A stretch of DNA of 64,000 nt from Paracoccus ravus (GCF_004522175.1 NZ_SDEB01000005.1:1-64000), one strand, 5' to 3'; counted from the first letter of the stretch, positions 52,897 to 64,000 are shown. Notes: generated by a model from the letters alone, not told the origin. Numbers and translations are program-made.

Positions 52897-53718
52897 ATGT
52901 TCGTACAGCGTCGCAACCGCAACATGCTTGAGGCCGCATTCACGACCTTTGCGCTGATCTACCATGTCACGGTCAACAATCTGCGCAAGCAAGAGCGCAA
53001 TCCGATCATCGGGCTGGTGATGACCGTTTTGCGCGGCGTCACGATGATTGCGGGCTTCTACCTTTTCTATGCCATTCTGGGCATTCGCGGCTCGCCCATC
53101 CGTGGCGATTTCGTGCTTTATATCATGTCCGGCATCTTCATGTTCCAGACCCATACGACGGCGATCGGCGCGGTCGCGGGGGCCGGCAGTCCCATCAACA
53201 ACATGACAAAGCACGATCCGCTGAACACCGCGGTGCTGATGTCGGCGGCCGCGCTTGCCGCGCTGTATCGGCAGACGATCGCGGCCTTTACCATCCTGGC
53301 GATCTATCACTATTTCATCGAGCCGGTTCACATTGAAAAGCCGATTGCCTGCTACGGGCTGCTGTTGCTTTCCTGGTTCAGCGGCTGCTGCATCGGCCTG
53401 CTGTTTCTGTCGCTGCGAGTCTGGTGGCCGCAAGGCGGATTGGTCGCGACGAATGTCTATCAGCGCCTGAACTTGGTCTTTTCGGGCAAAATGTTCGTGG
53501 CCAATACCCTGTCCACAGCAATGCTGCATACGTTCTCGTGGAACCCATTGTTTCACATCATAGATCAGACACGTGGCGTAGCCTTTATCAACTATTCGCC
53601 GCGCAATTCCTCGCTGACCTATCCGCTTTACTGCATGGCAGCGCTTTTGATGATCGGCCTGATGGCCGAGTTCGTGACGCGGAAATCCATTTCGGTCAGT
53701 TCGCTGGCCGGGCGCTGA
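52897..53718 (+). CDS. ABC-2-type transport permease (polysaccharide export-like)
   Basis: The 273-aa inner-membrane protein has about six helices and the layout of KpsM/Wzm-like permeases, including a cytoplasmic N-terminus (NLRKQERNPIIGLVMTVLRGV) and a conserved WNPLFHIIDQTRG segment before the last helices. ATG 52897 has AGAGG 6 bases upstream. No ATP-binding partner gene is in the window, so it must pair with one elsewhere. Context next to glycan genes suggests export of capsular or O-antigen polysaccharide. Confidence 0.75.
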   Translation: MFVQRRNRNMLEAAFTTFALIYHVTVNNLRKQERNPIIGLVMTVLRGVTMIAGFYLFYAILGIRGSPIRGDFVLYIMSGIFMFQTHTTAIGAVAGAGSPINNMTKHDPLNTAVLMSAAALAALYRQTIAAFTILAIYHYFIEPVHIEKPIACYGLLLLSWFSGCCIGLLFLSLRVWWPQGGLVATNVYQRLNLVFSGKMFVANTLSTAMLHTFSWNPLFHIIDQTRGVAFINYSPRNSSLTYPLYCMAALLMIGLMAEFVTRKSISVSSLAGR

Positions 53719-53778
53719 CCTCGGCCTTCGGATAGATAAAATCGCGTCCGATCGGCCCGAATTCAATCTTCTGCGCTG

Positions 53779-53809
53779 CTTGCAGGCGGTTTCGGGCCTT
53801 CCTATATAG
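53779..53809 (+). promoter_or_regulatory. RpoH (sigma-32)-type heat-shock promoter of dnaK
   Basis: CTTG at 53779-53782 and CCTATATAG at 53801-53809, separated by 18 bp, resemble alphaproteobacterial RpoH promoters. About 105 bp lie between it and the dnaK start. Assignment follows from pattern and from the known regulation of dnaK. Confidence 0.55.
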
Positions 53810-53914
53810 CCCCAAGAGTTTGGAGGGCATGTCCTCCGGTCAATCCAGGGATCGGGCTTCGGGTGCCTCTTGAGGACCTGAGACCCATGAAATCGCCGCA
53901 AGAAAGGTTATTGA

Positions 53915-55828
53915 ATGTCTAAAGTCATCGGCATCGACCTCGGAACCACGAATAGCTGCGTCGCCATCATGGACGGCAGCCAGCCGAAGGTCATCGAGAA
54001 TTCGGAAGGCGCACGCACCACGCCGTCCATCGTCGGTTTCACCGATAGCGAACGTCTCGTCGGCCAGCCGGCCAAGCGCCAGGCAGTCACGAACCCGTCG
54101 AATACCGTCTTCGCCGTCAAGCGCCTGATCGGCCGCCGCACCACTGACGCAGAAGTCGAAAAAGACAAGAAACTCGTCCCCTATAACATTGTCGATGGCG
54201 GCAATGGCGACGCATGGGTCGAGGTCCGTGGCGAGAAATACTCGCCGAGCCAAGTTTCCGCCTTCATCCTGCAAAAGATGAAGGAAACCGCCGAATCCTA
54301 TCTGGGCGAGCCGGTCACGCAGGCCGTCATCACGGTTCCGGCCTATTTCAACGACGCCCAGCGTCAGGCGACGAAAGACGCCGGCAAGATCGCGGGCCTC
54401 GAGGTTTTGCGCATCATCAACGAGCCGACCGCCGCCGCACTGGCCTATGGCCTCGACAAGAAAGATTCGAAAACCATCGCCGTCTATGACCTTGGCGGGG
54501 GTACCTTCGACATCACCATTCTGGAAATTGACGACGGCCTCTTCGAAGTGAAATCGACCAACGGGGACACGTTCCTCGGCGGCGAAGACTTCGACATGCG
54601 CATCGTCAACTACCTCGCCGACGAGTTCAAGAAAGAGCACGGCGTCGACCTGACCAAGGACAAGATGGCCCTCCAGCGCCTGAAAGAGGCCGCCGAGAAA
54701 GCCAAGATCGAACTGTCCAGCTCGTCGCAGACCGAGATCAACCAGCCGTTCATCTCGATGGACAAGGACTCGGGCACGCCGCTGCACATGGTCATGAAAC
54801 TGACCCGCGCCAAGCTGGAAAGCCTCGTCGCAGACCTGATCAAGCGCACCATCAAGCCGGTGCAGGACGCGCTGAAGGATGCGGGTCTGTCGAAAGGCGA
54901 TATCGACGAGATCGTTCTCGTCGGCGGCATGACCCGGATGCCGAAAGTCATCGAAGCGGTCAGCGAATATTTCGGCAAAGAGCCCCATAAAGGCGTGAAC
55001 CCGGATGAAGTCGTGGCGCTTGGCGCGGCCATCCAGGCCGGCGTGTTGCAAGGCGACGTCAAGGACGTGGTCCTGCTCGACGTGACGCCCCTGTCGCTGG
55101 GCATCGAGACGCTTGGCGGCGTCTTCACCCGCCTGATCGACCGCAACACCACCATCCCGACCAAGAAGTCGCAGATCTTCTCGACCGCCGAGGACAACCA
55201 GAACGCCGTCACCATCCGCGTCTTCCAGGGTGAGCGCGAAATGGCTGCCGACAACAAGCTGCTCGGCCAGTTCAACCTCGAGGACATCCCGCCGGCCCCG
55301 CGCGGCATGCCGCAGATCGAGGTGACCTTCGACATCGACGCCAACGGCATCGTGTCCGTCAGCGCCAAGGATAAAGGCACCGGCAAAGAGCAGAACATCA
55401 CGATCCAGGCTTCGGGCGGTCTGACCGACGAGGATATCGAGAAGATGGTCCGCGACGCCGAAGCCAATGCCGAGGCCGACAAGCAGCGCAAGGAACTGGT
55501 CGAAGCCCGCAACCAGGCCGAAAGCCTGATCCACTCGACCAAGAAATCGCTGGAAGAGCATGGCGACAAGGTCGACGGCTCGACCGTCGAAGTCATCGAG
55601 CTCGCCATCGGTGCGCTGGAAGATTCGCTCAAGACCGACGATGCCGGCAAGATCAAGGGCGGCATCCAGAACCTGATGGACGCCTCGATGAAGCTCGGCG
55701 AGGCGATCTACAAAGCCAGCCAGACTGAGGGCGGCGAAACCGGTGCGGCCGAGAATGAGCGGGCGCGTGACGATGACGACATCGTTGATGCCGATTTCGA
55801 AGACCTCGGCGAAAACAAGCGTAAGTAA
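53915..55828 (+). CDS. dnaK: Chaperone protein DnaK (Hsp70)
   Basis: DnaK binds unfolded protein segments in an ATP-driven cycle with DnaJ and GrpE. The 637-aa protein has [16 protein letters not shown], the [15 protein letters not shown] and [13 protein letters not shown] motifs, [24 protein letters not shown], the substrate-binding domain and an acidic C-terminal tail. Length fits the family. An AGAAAGG site precedes the ATG. Followed by a hairpin terminator and then dnaJ. Confidence 0.98.
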   Translation: MSKVIGIDLGTTNSCVAIMDGSQPKVIENSEGARTTPSIVGFTDSERLVGQPAKRQAVTNPSNTVFAVKRLIGRRTTDAEVEKDKKLVPYNIVDGGNGDAWVEVRGEKYSPSQVSAFILQKMKETAESYLGEPVTQAVITVPAYFNDAQRQATKDAGKIAGLEVLRIINEPTAAALAYGLDKKDSKTIAVYDLGGGTFDITILEIDDGLFEVKSTNGDTFLGGEDFDMRIVNYLADEFKKEHGVDLTKDKMALQRLKEAAEKAKIELSSSSQTEINQPFISMDKDSGTPLHMVMKLTRAKLESLVADLIKRTIKPVQDALKDAGLSKGDIDEIVLVGGMTRMPKVIEAVSEYFGKEPHKGVNPDEVVALGAAIQAGVLQGDVKDVVLLDVTPLSLGIETLGGVFTRLIDRNTTIPTKKSQIFSTAEDNQNAVTIRVFQGEREMAADNKLLGQFNLEDIPPAPRGMPQIEVTFDIDANGIVSVSAKDKGTGKEQNITIQASGGLTDEDIEKMVRDAEANAEADKQRKELVEARNQAESLIHSTKKSLEEHGDKVDGSTVEVIELAIGALEDSLKTDDAGKIKGGIQNLMDASMKLGEAIYKASQTEGGETGAAENERARDDDDIVDADFEDLGENKRK

Positions 55829-55846
55829 GCGCATGTAACCCCAACG

Positions 55847-55884
55847 GCCGGCCCGCAGCGCAAGAATCGCGCGGGCCGGCTTTC
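55847..55884 (+). terminator. Hairpin between dnaK and dnaJ
   Basis: GCCGGCCCGC (55847-55856) and GCGGGCCGGC (55871-55880) form a perfect 10-bp stem around a 14-base loop, followed by TTTCT. It may partly end transcription and keep dnaJ expression below that of dnaK. Confidence 0.75.
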
Positions 55885-55911
55885 TCTTGAAGGACCCCGG
55901 ACGCGATCGAC

Positions 55912-57072
55912 ATGGCGAAACGTGACTATTACGAAGTGCTGGGCGTGACTCGGGGCGCCTCGGCCGACGAGATCAAAAAAGCCTATCGCACCAAGGCAAA
56001 ACAGCTTCACCCCGACCGGAACAAGGACTGCAAGGTCTCGGAGGAATCGTTCAAGGAAGTGAACGAGGCCTATGACTGCCTGAAGGACGACCAGAAAAAA
56101 GCCGCCTATGACCGTTTCGGCCATGCCGCCTTTGAAAATGGCGGCGGCGGTTTCTCGCGTGGCGGCAATGGCCAAGGCGATTTCGGCTCGGCTTTTGCCG
56201 ATGTCTTCGAGGATCTCTTTGGCGACATGATGGGTCGCCGCGGCGGCAATGGCGGCGGGCGCTCGCGGGCGAGCCGCGGCCAAGATCTGCGCTACAACCT
56301 GCGCGTCACGCTGGAAGACGCTTTTACCGGCGCGCAGAAGACCATCAACGTGCCCGGCTCGGTCGCTTGCGGCTCGTGCAAGGGCACCGGCGCCGAAGGC
56401 GCGGTCGAGCCGACCACCTGTCCGACCTGCTCGGGCATGGGTCAGGTCCGCGCGAGCCAGGGCTTCTTCACCGTCGAGCGCACCTGTCCGACCTGTAACG
56501 GTCAGGGCCAGATCGTCAAGAATCCCTGCAAGGAATGCCGCGGCGCGGGCCGGATCGAGAAAGAGCGCACGCTCTCGGTCAATATTCCGGCAGGCGTCGA
56601 GACCGGGACCCGCATTCGCCTTGCCGGCGAGGGCGAGGCCGGGATGCGCGGTGGCCCCTCGGGCGATCTCTATATCTTCATCGAGGTCAAGGACCACGCG
56701 ATCTTCATCCGCGACGGGCGCATGCTCGCCTGTCAGGTTCCGGTCAGCATGGTCACGGCCTCGCTGGGCGGAGAGATCGAGGTTCCGACCATCGATGGCG
56801 GGCGGTCGCGCGTCAAAGTGCCGCCGGGCACGCAATCGGGCAAGCAGTTGCGCCTGCGTGGCAAGGGCATGCCGCCCTTGCGCCACGGGCCGGGGATGAA
56901 TGGCGAAGCCGGAGATATGCTGATTGAACTCGCGGTCGAAACGCCGGTCAACCTGACTGCCCGTCAACGGGACATCCTGCGCGAATTCGAGGCGATTCAA
57001 GCCGATAACAGCCCCCAGACCCAAGGCTTCTTCCAGAAGATCAAGGGCTTTTGGGACGAGATGAAGGGCTGA
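55912..57072 (+). CDS. dnaJ: Chaperone protein DnaJ
   Basis: DnaJ delivers substrates to DnaK and stimulates its ATPase. The 386-aa protein has the J domain with the HPD motif (QLHPDRN, about 31-37), a Gly-rich linker (about 75-125), four CxxCxGxG zinc repeats ([36 protein letters not shown], about 155-215) and the C-terminal substrate domains. AAGGA lies upstream. Confidence 0.97.
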   Translation: MAKRDYYEVLGVTRGASADEIKKAYRTKAKQLHPDRNKDCKVSEESFKEVNEAYDCLKDDQKKAAYDRFGHAAFENGGGGFSRGGNGQGDFGSAFADVFEDLFGDMMGRRGGNGGGRSRASRGQDLRYNLRVTLEDAFTGAQKTINVPGSVACGSCKGTGAEGAVEPTTCPTCSGMGQVRASQGFFTVERTCPTCNGQGQIVKNPCKECRGAGRIEKERTLSVNIPAGVETGTRIRLAGEGEAGMRGGPSGDLYIFIEVKDHAIFIRDGRMLACQVPVSMVTASLGGEIEVPTIDGGRSRVKVPPGTQSGKQLRLRGKGMPPLRHGPGMNGEAGDMLIELAVETPVNLTARQRDILREFEAIQADNSPQTQGFFQKIKGFWDEMKG

Positions 57073-57083
57073 GAATGACAGCG

Positions 57084-57108
57084 ACGGGCCGGATTAACGG
57101 CCCGTTTA
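57084..57108 (+). terminator. Hairpin after dnaJ
   Basis: ACGGGCC and GGCCCGT form a 7-bp perfect stem around an 8-base loop, with TTA after it. It lies 11 bp after the dnaJ stop. Confidence 0.6.
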
Positions 57109-57132
57109 CCGCCAGGATGGCAGATTGCGGGC

Positions 57133-57915
57133 ATGAGCCCGAATCGCGCCTTTCACGAAGCCCCCTTGCCGCTTTTCACCGCGGCAGAGCCCCTGCATGC
57201 CGATGACGAGGCAGGACTGGCCGCGATTCCCGCAGGTCGGCTGCCCAGCTATCTGTCCGACCATCGCAAAAGGCTGCGCGAGCGCTTCATTCAGGGCGGG
57301 CCCGAGGCCATGCCCGATTACGAATTGCTCGAACTTGTCCTGTTTCGCGCGATCCCCCGGCAGGATGTGAAACCCTTGGCCCGGCTTCTGATCACGCATT
57401 TCGGCGATTTCAACCGCGTGCTTTCAGCCCCCATCCAACGACTCGGCAAGGTCCAAGGGGTCGGCCCCGCCGTCATCCAGGAACTCAAGATCGTCGCCGC
57501 GGCGGCGCAGCGTCTCGCCCGCTCGCGGGTGATGCACCGCCCCGTGCTGACCAGTTGGGACGCGCTGCTCGACTATTGTCACACGGCCATGGCGCATCGC
57601 GAGATCGAGCAGTTCCGCGTCCTCTATCTCGACCGCAAGAATGTGCTGATCGCGGATGAAGAGCAGGCGCGGGGAACGGTGGACCATGTCCCGGTCTATC
57701 CCCGCGAGATCATGCGCCGGGCCCTGGAACTGTCGGCCAGCGCACTGATCCTTGTCCACAACCATCCCTCGGGGGATCCGACGCCGTCACAGGCCGATAT
57801 TTCGATGACCGGACGGATCGCTGCCGCGGCCGAGGTCATGGGAATCACTATTCACGACCATCTCATCATCGGAAAGTCGCGCGAACTGAGTTTTCGCGCC
57901 GAGGGGCTTTTGTGA
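57133..57915 (+). CDS. radC: RadC-family JAB/MPN-domain protein
   Basis: The 260-aa protein has N-terminal helix-hairpin-helix-like segments (QDVKPLARLLITHFGDFNRVLSAP, KVQGVGPAVIQELKI) and the metalloprotease-like motif HNHPSGDPTPSQAD (about 214-227). The role of RadC is debated: older links to repair are doubtful. It stands alone after the dnaKJ pair. The N-terminal 40 residues are longer and more Pro/Ala-rich than usual. Confidence 0.85.
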   Translation: MSPNRAFHEAPLPLFTAAEPLHADDEAGLAAIPAGRLPSYLSDHRKRLRERFIQGGPEAMPDYELLELVLFRAIPRQDVKPLARLLITHFGDFNRVLSAPIQRLGKVQGVGPAVIQELKIVAAAAQRLARSRVMHRPVLTSWDALLDYCHTAMAHREIEQFRVLYLDRKNVLIADEEQARGTVDHVPVYPREIMRRALELSASALILVHNHPSGDPTPSQADISMTGRIAAAAEVMGITIHDHLIIGKSRELSFRAEGLL

Positions 57916-58088
57916 GCCCGGCCACGCGCCCGAGCGTCGCGAAACGTCCTGACCCGCAGCGAAAATCCCACACATTGGCCGGGTTGCGACAAGGGGGCTT
58001 CCCCCCCGCGCTAGACTGACAAAAAATTGACCGCTACAAACCCGCGAGGGAGGGGGAAGTGACGATCACGGCCCCACTCTGTCGTATC

Positions 58089-58104
58089 GCCCCTTTTTCG
58101 GGGC
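58089..58104 (+). promoter_or_regulatory. Leader hairpin before petA
   Basis: GCCCC and GGGGC pair around TTTTTC, ending 6 bp before the GGAG-type ribosome site of petA. A second hairpin-forming stretch (GGGGG-CTT-CCCCC, 57993-58005) lies upstream. I could not place a convincing promoter between radC and petA. Confidence 0.3.
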
Positions 58105-58123
58105 AAGAATGGAGATCAGACCC

Positions 58124-60029
<1,906 letters not shown>

Positions 60030-60041
60030 GGAGAGGCAACA

Positions 60042-61394
60042 ATGACCCTGAGAAACCCGTCGCTCACGGCTGTTGCGCTGACCCTTGCCTTGGCAGGGGG
60101 CGCCGTGGCGCAGGACGCATCGACCGCGCCCGGCACCAGCGCGCCGGCCGGATCAAGCTATCACAGCGGCACGGCGACCGACACGGCAGCCGGCATCCCG
60201 GCCCCCGCCGCGCCGTCCCCCGCTGGGGCTGCGGTCACCGCGACCCCGGCCCCCGAGCCTGCCACGGAACCGGCACCGGCACCGCAGGCAGCGCCTGAGG
60301 CCCCCGTTGCCGAGACCGCAGCACCGGCGGCTGCGGTCGAAGCCGAAGCCCCTGCCGCAACGACCGAAGCACCGGTCCCGGCGACCGAGCCGCCCGCAGC
60401 AGAGGCCGAGGCCCCTGCTGCGGCATCCGAGCCGATGACCGCCGAAACGGAGGCAACCGCCCCGGCACAGCCCGCTCCGGAGGTGCCTGCCGAGGCTGCG
60501 TCTGCCGCGGAGCAACCCGCTCCGGCCTCTGAAGCCGCGCCCGCGGAAGCCCCGGCTGCGGCCGAACCGGCCCCTGCCGAGTCCGGCGAGGCCGCAGCGG
60601 CGGAGGAAAGCAGCGCCGAGGCCGCGCATGACCCGGCCGCTGGCGCACATGAAGAGGCTGCGGCGGGTCATGCCGCGCCGCATATCGAGGATATTTCCTT
60701 CAGCTTCGAGGGGCCGTTTGGCAGCTATGACCAGTTCCAGCTGCAACGCGGCCTGCAGGTCTATACCGAGGTCTGCTCGGCCTGTCACGGTTTGCGCTAT
60801 GTGCCGCTTCGCACATTGGGCGATGCCGGCGGTCCGGGCCTGCCCGAGGATCAGGTTCGCGCCTATGCCGCGGGACTGGACATCACCGATGCCGAAACCG
60901 GCGAAGATCGGCCCCGTGCGCCGACCGACCATTTCCCCACCGTTTCGGGCGAGGGCATGGGACCGGACCTCTCGCTGATGGCCAAGGCCCGGGCGGGCTT
61001 TCATGGCCCCTACGGCACCGGCATCTCGCAGCTTTTCCGCGGCATAGGCGGGCCGGAATATATCCACGCCCTTCTGGCCGGCTATGACGGAGAAACCAAG
61101 GAGGAGGCAGGCAGCACCTTCTATCACAATGCCGCCTTTGCCTCGGGCTGGATCAAGATGCCCCCGCCCCTGAGCGACGGACAAGTCACCTACGAGGACG
61201 GGACTGAGGCGACGGTCGATCAGATGGCGCGCGATGTCTCCGCCTTCCTGATGTGGACCGCAGAGCCCAAGATGATGGACCGCAAGCAGGTGGGCATGGT
61301 CTCGGTGCTGTTCCTGATCGTTCTGGCCTCGCTGCTCTATCTGACGAACAAGAAACTGTGGTGGCCCATCAAGCACGGGCGCAAGCCCGACTGA
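60042..61394 (+). CDS. petC: Cytochrome c1 of the bc1 complex
   Basis: The 450-aa subunit passes electrons to soluble or membrane cytochrome c. It has a signal peptide ([17 protein letters not shown]), an Ala/Pro/Glu-rich acidic stretch of about 180 residues (about 20-200) characteristic of Paracoccus, the CSACHG haem site (about 245-250), the axial Met region and a C-terminal membrane anchor (about 415-435). It is 12 bp after petB. Confidence 0.96.
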   Translation: MTLRNPSLTAVALTLALAGGAVAQDASTAPGTSAPAGSSYHSGTATDTAAGIPAPAAPSPAGAAVTATPAPEPATEPAPAPQAAPEAPVAETAAPAAAVEAEAPAATTEAPVPATEPPAAEAEAPAAASEPMTAETEATAPAQPAPEVPAEAASAAEQPAPASEAAPAEAPAAAEPAPAESGEAAAAEESSAEAAHDPAAGAHEEAAAGHAAPHIEDISFSFEGPFGSYDQFQLQRGLQVYTEVCSACHGLRYVPLRTLGDAGGPGLPEDQVRAYAAGLDITDAETGEDRPRAPTDHFPTVSGEGMGPDLSLMAKARAGFHGPYGTGISQLFRGIGGPEYIHALLAGYDGETKEEAGSTFYHNAAFASGWIKMPPPLSDGQVTYEDGTEATVDQMARDVSAFLMWTAEPKMMDRKQVGMVSVLFLIVLASLLYLTNKKLWWPIKHGRKPD

Positions 61395-61414
61395 TCTGCC
61401 GCAAATGCCTTTGA

Positions 61415-61440
61415 GACGCGCCCTTCGGGGCGCGTCCTTC
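61415..61440 (+). terminator. Terminator after petC
   Basis: GACGCGCCC-TTCG-GGGCGCGTC is a perfect 9-bp stem with a tetraloop, 20 bp after the petC stop, followed by a weak T-rich stretch. Confidence 0.75.
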
Positions 61441-61506
61441 ATTTCCGCCGCTGGACAAATCCGGCGGCCCCGGGCCAGATAGCGGGCCAGACCAGGGGAA
61501 ACGGCG

Positions 61507-62382
61507 ATGACGATCTATAATCTCGGCTCGATCAACATTGACCATGTCTACCGGCTTGCCGAACTGCCGCGTTCGGGCGAGACGATCCATTCCCTGGCGC
61601 TGTCGCATGGGCTGGGCGGAAAGGGCGCCAATCAATCGGTCGCGGCGGCCCGTGCCGGGGCCCGCGTGGTCCATCTGGGCGCGATGGGCCCGGGCGATGA
61701 CTGGGTGATCGCGCGGCTGCAGGATGCGGGGGTAGATACGACCGGGATCGCCAGGCTGCCCGACACCGCCACCGGCCACGCCATTATCCTGGTCGACGAA
61801 ACGGGCGAGAACTCGATCATCCTGCATGGCGGGGCGAACCGCGCGCTGAATGCCGAGACACTGGTCCGCGATCTGACCGGGATCGGGCCGGGCGACATTC
61901 TTCTCATGCAGAATGAAACCAATCTTCAGGCCGAAGTCGCGGCCCAGGCCCGCGAGGCAGGCGCGACGGTGATCTATTCCGCGGCGCCGTTCGAGATCAC
62001 GGCGCTGCGCGAAGTGCTGCCGCATGTCTCGATCCTCGCGATGAACGAAGGCGAAGCCGCACGGACCTTCGCCGCGCTGGGGGACACGCTTCCGGTTCAG
62101 GGGCTGCTGGTCACGCGGGGCGCGGAGGGCGCGGAATATCGTGATCTGCTGCGCGGCGAGACGTATCGCCAGCCGGCCTTTCCCGTCACCGCATTGGATA
62201 CGACCGGGGCAGGAGACTGTTTCGCCGGTTGGTTCGCCGCCGGCCTCGCCCGGGGCGAGGACGTTTCGACGGCACTGCGCCATGCCGCGGCGGCGAGCGC
62301 CCTGCAGGTCAGCAAGCACGGCGCCGGTGACGCCATGCCCGAGCGCGCCGAGGTCCTTCGATTTCTGGGCGAGCAGCCATGA
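61507..62382 (+). CDS. PfkB/ribokinase-family carbohydrate kinase
   Basis: The 291-aa protein starts with the ribokinase pattern TIYNLGSINIDHVYRLAELPRSGETI, has GGKGANQSVAAARAG (substrate lid) and the C-terminal ATP/anion-hole motif DTTGAGDCFAGWFAAGLA. It probably phosphorylates ribose or a related sugar. GGGGAAAC precedes the ATG. No ribose transport genes are adjacent, so the substrate is open. Confidence 0.85.
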   Translation: MTIYNLGSINIDHVYRLAELPRSGETIHSLALSHGLGGKGANQSVAAARAGARVVHLGAMGPGDDWVIARLQDAGVDTTGIARLPDTATGHAIILVDETGENSIILHGGANRALNAETLVRDLTGIGPGDILLMQNETNLQAEVAAQAREAGATVIYSAAPFEITALREVLPHVSILAMNEGEAARTFAALGDTLPVQGLLVTRGAEGAEYRDLLRGETYRQPAFPVTALDTTGAGDCFAGWFAAGLARGEDVSTALRHAAAASALQVSKHGAGDAMPERAEVLRFLGEQP

Positions 62383-62422
62383 CCGCTTGCCGCCCCTGCT
62401 CCTCATTCCTATCTGAAAGCGC

Positions 62423-63220
62423 ATGAAACTTTCATTCCTGAACCGCCCACCCCGCGTCGCCGTTATCCGCCTACAGGGGGTCATCGGCGCAGGCGCGCGT
62501 GGCGCGAGCCTGTCGGATGCCGCTTTGGCCGCGCTGTTCGAACGCGCCTTCAAGCGCCGCAAGCCCGCCGCCGTCGCGCTGGTCATCAACTCGCCGGGCG
62601 GCTCTCCGGTGCAATCCAGCCTCATCGGCGCGCGGATCCGCCGCCTTGCCGAGGAACAGAAAGTCCCGGTTCACGCCTTTGTCGAGGATGTCGCCGCCTC
62701 AGGCGGCTATTGGCTGGCCTCGAGCGCGGATTTCATCTGGGCGGATGACAGTTCGGTCCTGGGATCGATCGGCGTGATTTCGGCCGGATTCGGGTTTGCC
62801 GAACTCATTGCCCGGCACGGCATCGAGCGCCGCGTCCATACGGCCGGACAGTCGAAATCCATGCTCGACCCATTCCGCCCCGAAAAGCCCGAGGATGTCG
62901 AACGTCTGAACCGGTTGCTGCTGCCGATCCACGCGGCCTTCAAAGAGCAGGTCCTGGCCCGCCGAAAGGACCGGCTGGCCGAAGGGCGCGACCTCTTCAA
63001 CGGCGAGATCTGGACCGGCCGCGAGGCGGTGGAACTGGGCCTGGCCGACGGCATCGCACATCTCGTGCCCAAGATGCGCGAGCTTTACGGCAGCAAGGTC
63101 CGCTTCCTGACTTATGGCCAGCGCAAGCCCCTGCTGCAGCGCTTTGGCCTATCCGCCGAGGATGCGATCGGCATGATCGAAGAGCGCGCGGCATTCGCGC
63201 AATTTCAGGCGAGGGGCTGA
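62423..63220 (+). CDS. S49-family signal-peptide-peptidase-like protease (SppA/SohB type)
   Basis: The 265-aa serine protease has AVIRLQGVIGAG, the ALVINSPGGSPVQSSLIGARI segment, the nucleophile Ser in VEDVAASGGYWLASSAD and the general-base Lys in HTAGQSKSMLDPF. It is shorter than E. coli SppA (618 aa) and nearer to single-domain SppA/SohB forms. No clear signal peptide is seen; it probably acts at the inner membrane. First gene of an overlapping set with the small membrane protein. Confidence 0.85.
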   Translation: MKLSFLNRPPRVAVIRLQGVIGAGARGASLSDAALAALFERAFKRRKPAAVALVINSPGGSPVQSSLIGARIRRLAEEQKVPVHAFVEDVAASGGYWLASSADFIWADDSSVLGSIGVISAGFGFAELIARHGIERRVHTAGQSKSMLDPFRPEKPEDVERLNRLLLPIHAAFKEQVLARRKDRLAEGRDLFNGEIWTGREAVELGLADGIAHLVPKMRELYGSKVRFLTYGQRKPLLQRFGLSAEDAIGMIEERAAFAQFQARG

Positions 63221-63330
63221 TGATCAAAACGGTTCTTCTTTGCCTGCTCATCATCATCGCGCTGGCACTGGCCGCCGGCCCGGGGGTGCGCCGAATCATC
63301 GCCCGCCTGTTGGGCATCCCGCGCCGATGA
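63220..63330 (+). CDS. Very small membrane protein
   Basis: A 36-codon gene starts at ATG 63220, overlapping the peptidase stop (TGATG), and ends overlapping the next start (ATGA). It encodes one hydrophobic helix (about 4-21, rich in Leu and Ile) and a basic end (RRIIARLLGIPRR). Both overlaps argue that it is translated as part of the operon. Function unknown. Confidence 0.6.
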   Translation: MIKTVLLCLLIIIALALAAGPGVRRIIARLLGIPRR

Positions 63331-64000
63331 CGGCTTTGGTCACCGGGGCATCCCACCGGATCGGGCGCGCGCTCGCGCTCGAACTGGCCAAAGAGGGGCA
63401 TGACGTCGCCATTCACTATCACGTCTCCGAGGGTGCCGCCGAGGACACGGCCTCTGCCGCGCGGGCGCTCGGGGTGCGTGCCGAAACCTTTCGCGCCGAT
63501 CTTCTGGACCTCGACCAGGTCGAGGGCTTGATCCCGCGGATCGGCGAAGAGATGGGTCCGCTGACCGTTCTGGTGAATAATGCATCGATCTTTGAACCGG
63601 ATACGATCCGCGACGCCACCCGCGAAAGCTGGGACCGCCATATCGGTTCCAATCTGCGTGCGCCGCTGATCCTGATCCAGGCCTTTGCGGCGCAACTGCT
63701 GCCCGGGATGCGGGGACAGGTCATCAATCTGATCGACCAAAGGGTCCGAAAGCCCACCCCGCAATTCATGACCTATTCGCTGGCCAAGGCCGGATTATGG
63801 TGGCTGACCCGGACCACGGCCCAGGCTCTGGCCCCCGCCATCCGCGTCAACGCGATCGGACCCGGCCCGACCTTGCAAGGCAGCCGCCAGACGCCGGGTG
63901 ATTTCGCCCGGCAGCAGGCCTCGACCTTGCTCGAGAATGGCGCATCGCCCCAGGACATCCGCGCGGCGCTGAGCTATCTTCTGCGGGCCGAGTCGGTCAC
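63327..64000 (+). CDS. SDR-family oxidoreductase, pteridine-reductase-like (partial)
   Basis: The first 224 codons of a short-chain dehydrogenase are present. It has the cofactor loop TALVTGASHRIGRALALELA, NNASIFEP, and the catalytic YSLAK (Tyr-x-x-x-Lys, about residue 150). The usual catalytic Ser strand reads INLIDQRVRK, with Asp in place of Ser. This is also seen in pteridine reductase 1, so a dihydropteridine-reducing role (FolM/PTR1-like) is likely. The gene runs off the right edge. Confidence 0.75.
   Translation, partial: MTALVTGASHRIGRALALELAKEGHDVAIHYHVSEGAAEDTASAARALGVRAETFRADLLDLDQVEGLIPRIGEEMGPLTVLVNNASIFEPDTIRDATRESWDRHIGSNLRAPLILIQAFAAQLLPGMRGQVINLIDQRVRKPTPQFMTYSLAKAGLWWLTRTTAQALAPAIRVNAIGPGPTLQGSRQTPGDFARQQASTLLENGASPQDIRAALSYLLRAESV

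Noticed and set aside
53840-55834. A 664-codon minus-strand open frame opposite dnaK
   Set aside because: It is the antisense shadow of dnaK, a common effect of high-GC codon use. It has no ribosome site or family motifs, and the plus-strand DnaK is unmistakable.
60153-61442. A 429-codon minus-strand frame opposite petC
   Set aside because: Gly/Arg/Cys-rich shadow of the Ala/Pro-rich segment of cytochrome c1.

Overview
The window looks like a chromosomal segment of a Paracoccus species (Rhodobacteraceae, Alphaproteobacteria). The strongest sign is the ubiquinol-cytochrome c reductase operon near the right edge. Its Rieske protein (190 aa), cytochrome b (440 aa) and cytochrome c1 (450 aa, with the very long Ala/Pro/Glu-rich region before the haem site) have the sizes and features I know from Paracoccus denitrificans. 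High GC, dnaK-dnaJ, a histone-deacetylase-like gene followed by xseB-ispA-dxs, and the ligase-associated DNA repair genes all fit. This identification comes from memory of these families, not from a database search.

Positions 1 to about 14,900 are accessory DNA. From left to right there is: the 3' end of an IS3-family element; a 967-codon gene whose 3' end that element has replaced; a gene-poor stretch with remnants, including a CcdA-like fragment; a divergent gene encoding a nuclease-like domain joined to an XRE DNA-binding domain; and a Tn7-like transposition module (tnsA, tnsB, tnsC, tniQ/tnsD-like). Beyond the module are two copies of an antitoxin-like small gene separated by an IS21 istA remnant, and then three spaced copies of a GCGC-flanked repeat that look like transposase-binding sites at the end of the element. 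This end abuts a quinone oxidoreductase gene that has lost its 5' part. A decayed IS3-family element and a fragment of a second one follow.

From about 14,900 to 64,000 the window is mostly intact housekeeping sequence. It holds an outer-membrane beta-barrel gene and a four-gene minus-strand repair operon (exonuclease, ATP-dependent DNA ligase, DEXH helicase, PdeM phosphoesterase). Next come several divergent regulator/enzyme pairs, HU, AMP nucleosidase, and isoprenoid precursor genes (ispA, dxs). After these are mtaB and dapF, two identical tRNA-Lys genes, a photolyase, mtgA and queG.

Positions 42,500 to 52,800 form a minus-strand surface-polysaccharide region. galU and galE supply UDP-sugars, four glycosyltransferases assemble the glycan, and a sulfotransferase probably decorates it. 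kdsB supplies CMP-Kdo and cysQ removes the PAP by-product of sulfation. A divergent ABC-2 permease may export polysaccharide. The right end carries dnaK-dnaJ behind a heat-shock-type promoter, radC, petABC, a PfkB-family sugar kinase, a SppA-like peptidase, a very small membrane protein and the start of a pteridine-reductase-like gene.

The least ordinary part is the Tn7-like element with its attached nuclease-XRE gene, short operator-like palindrome, repeated end sites and duplicated antitoxin-like cargo.
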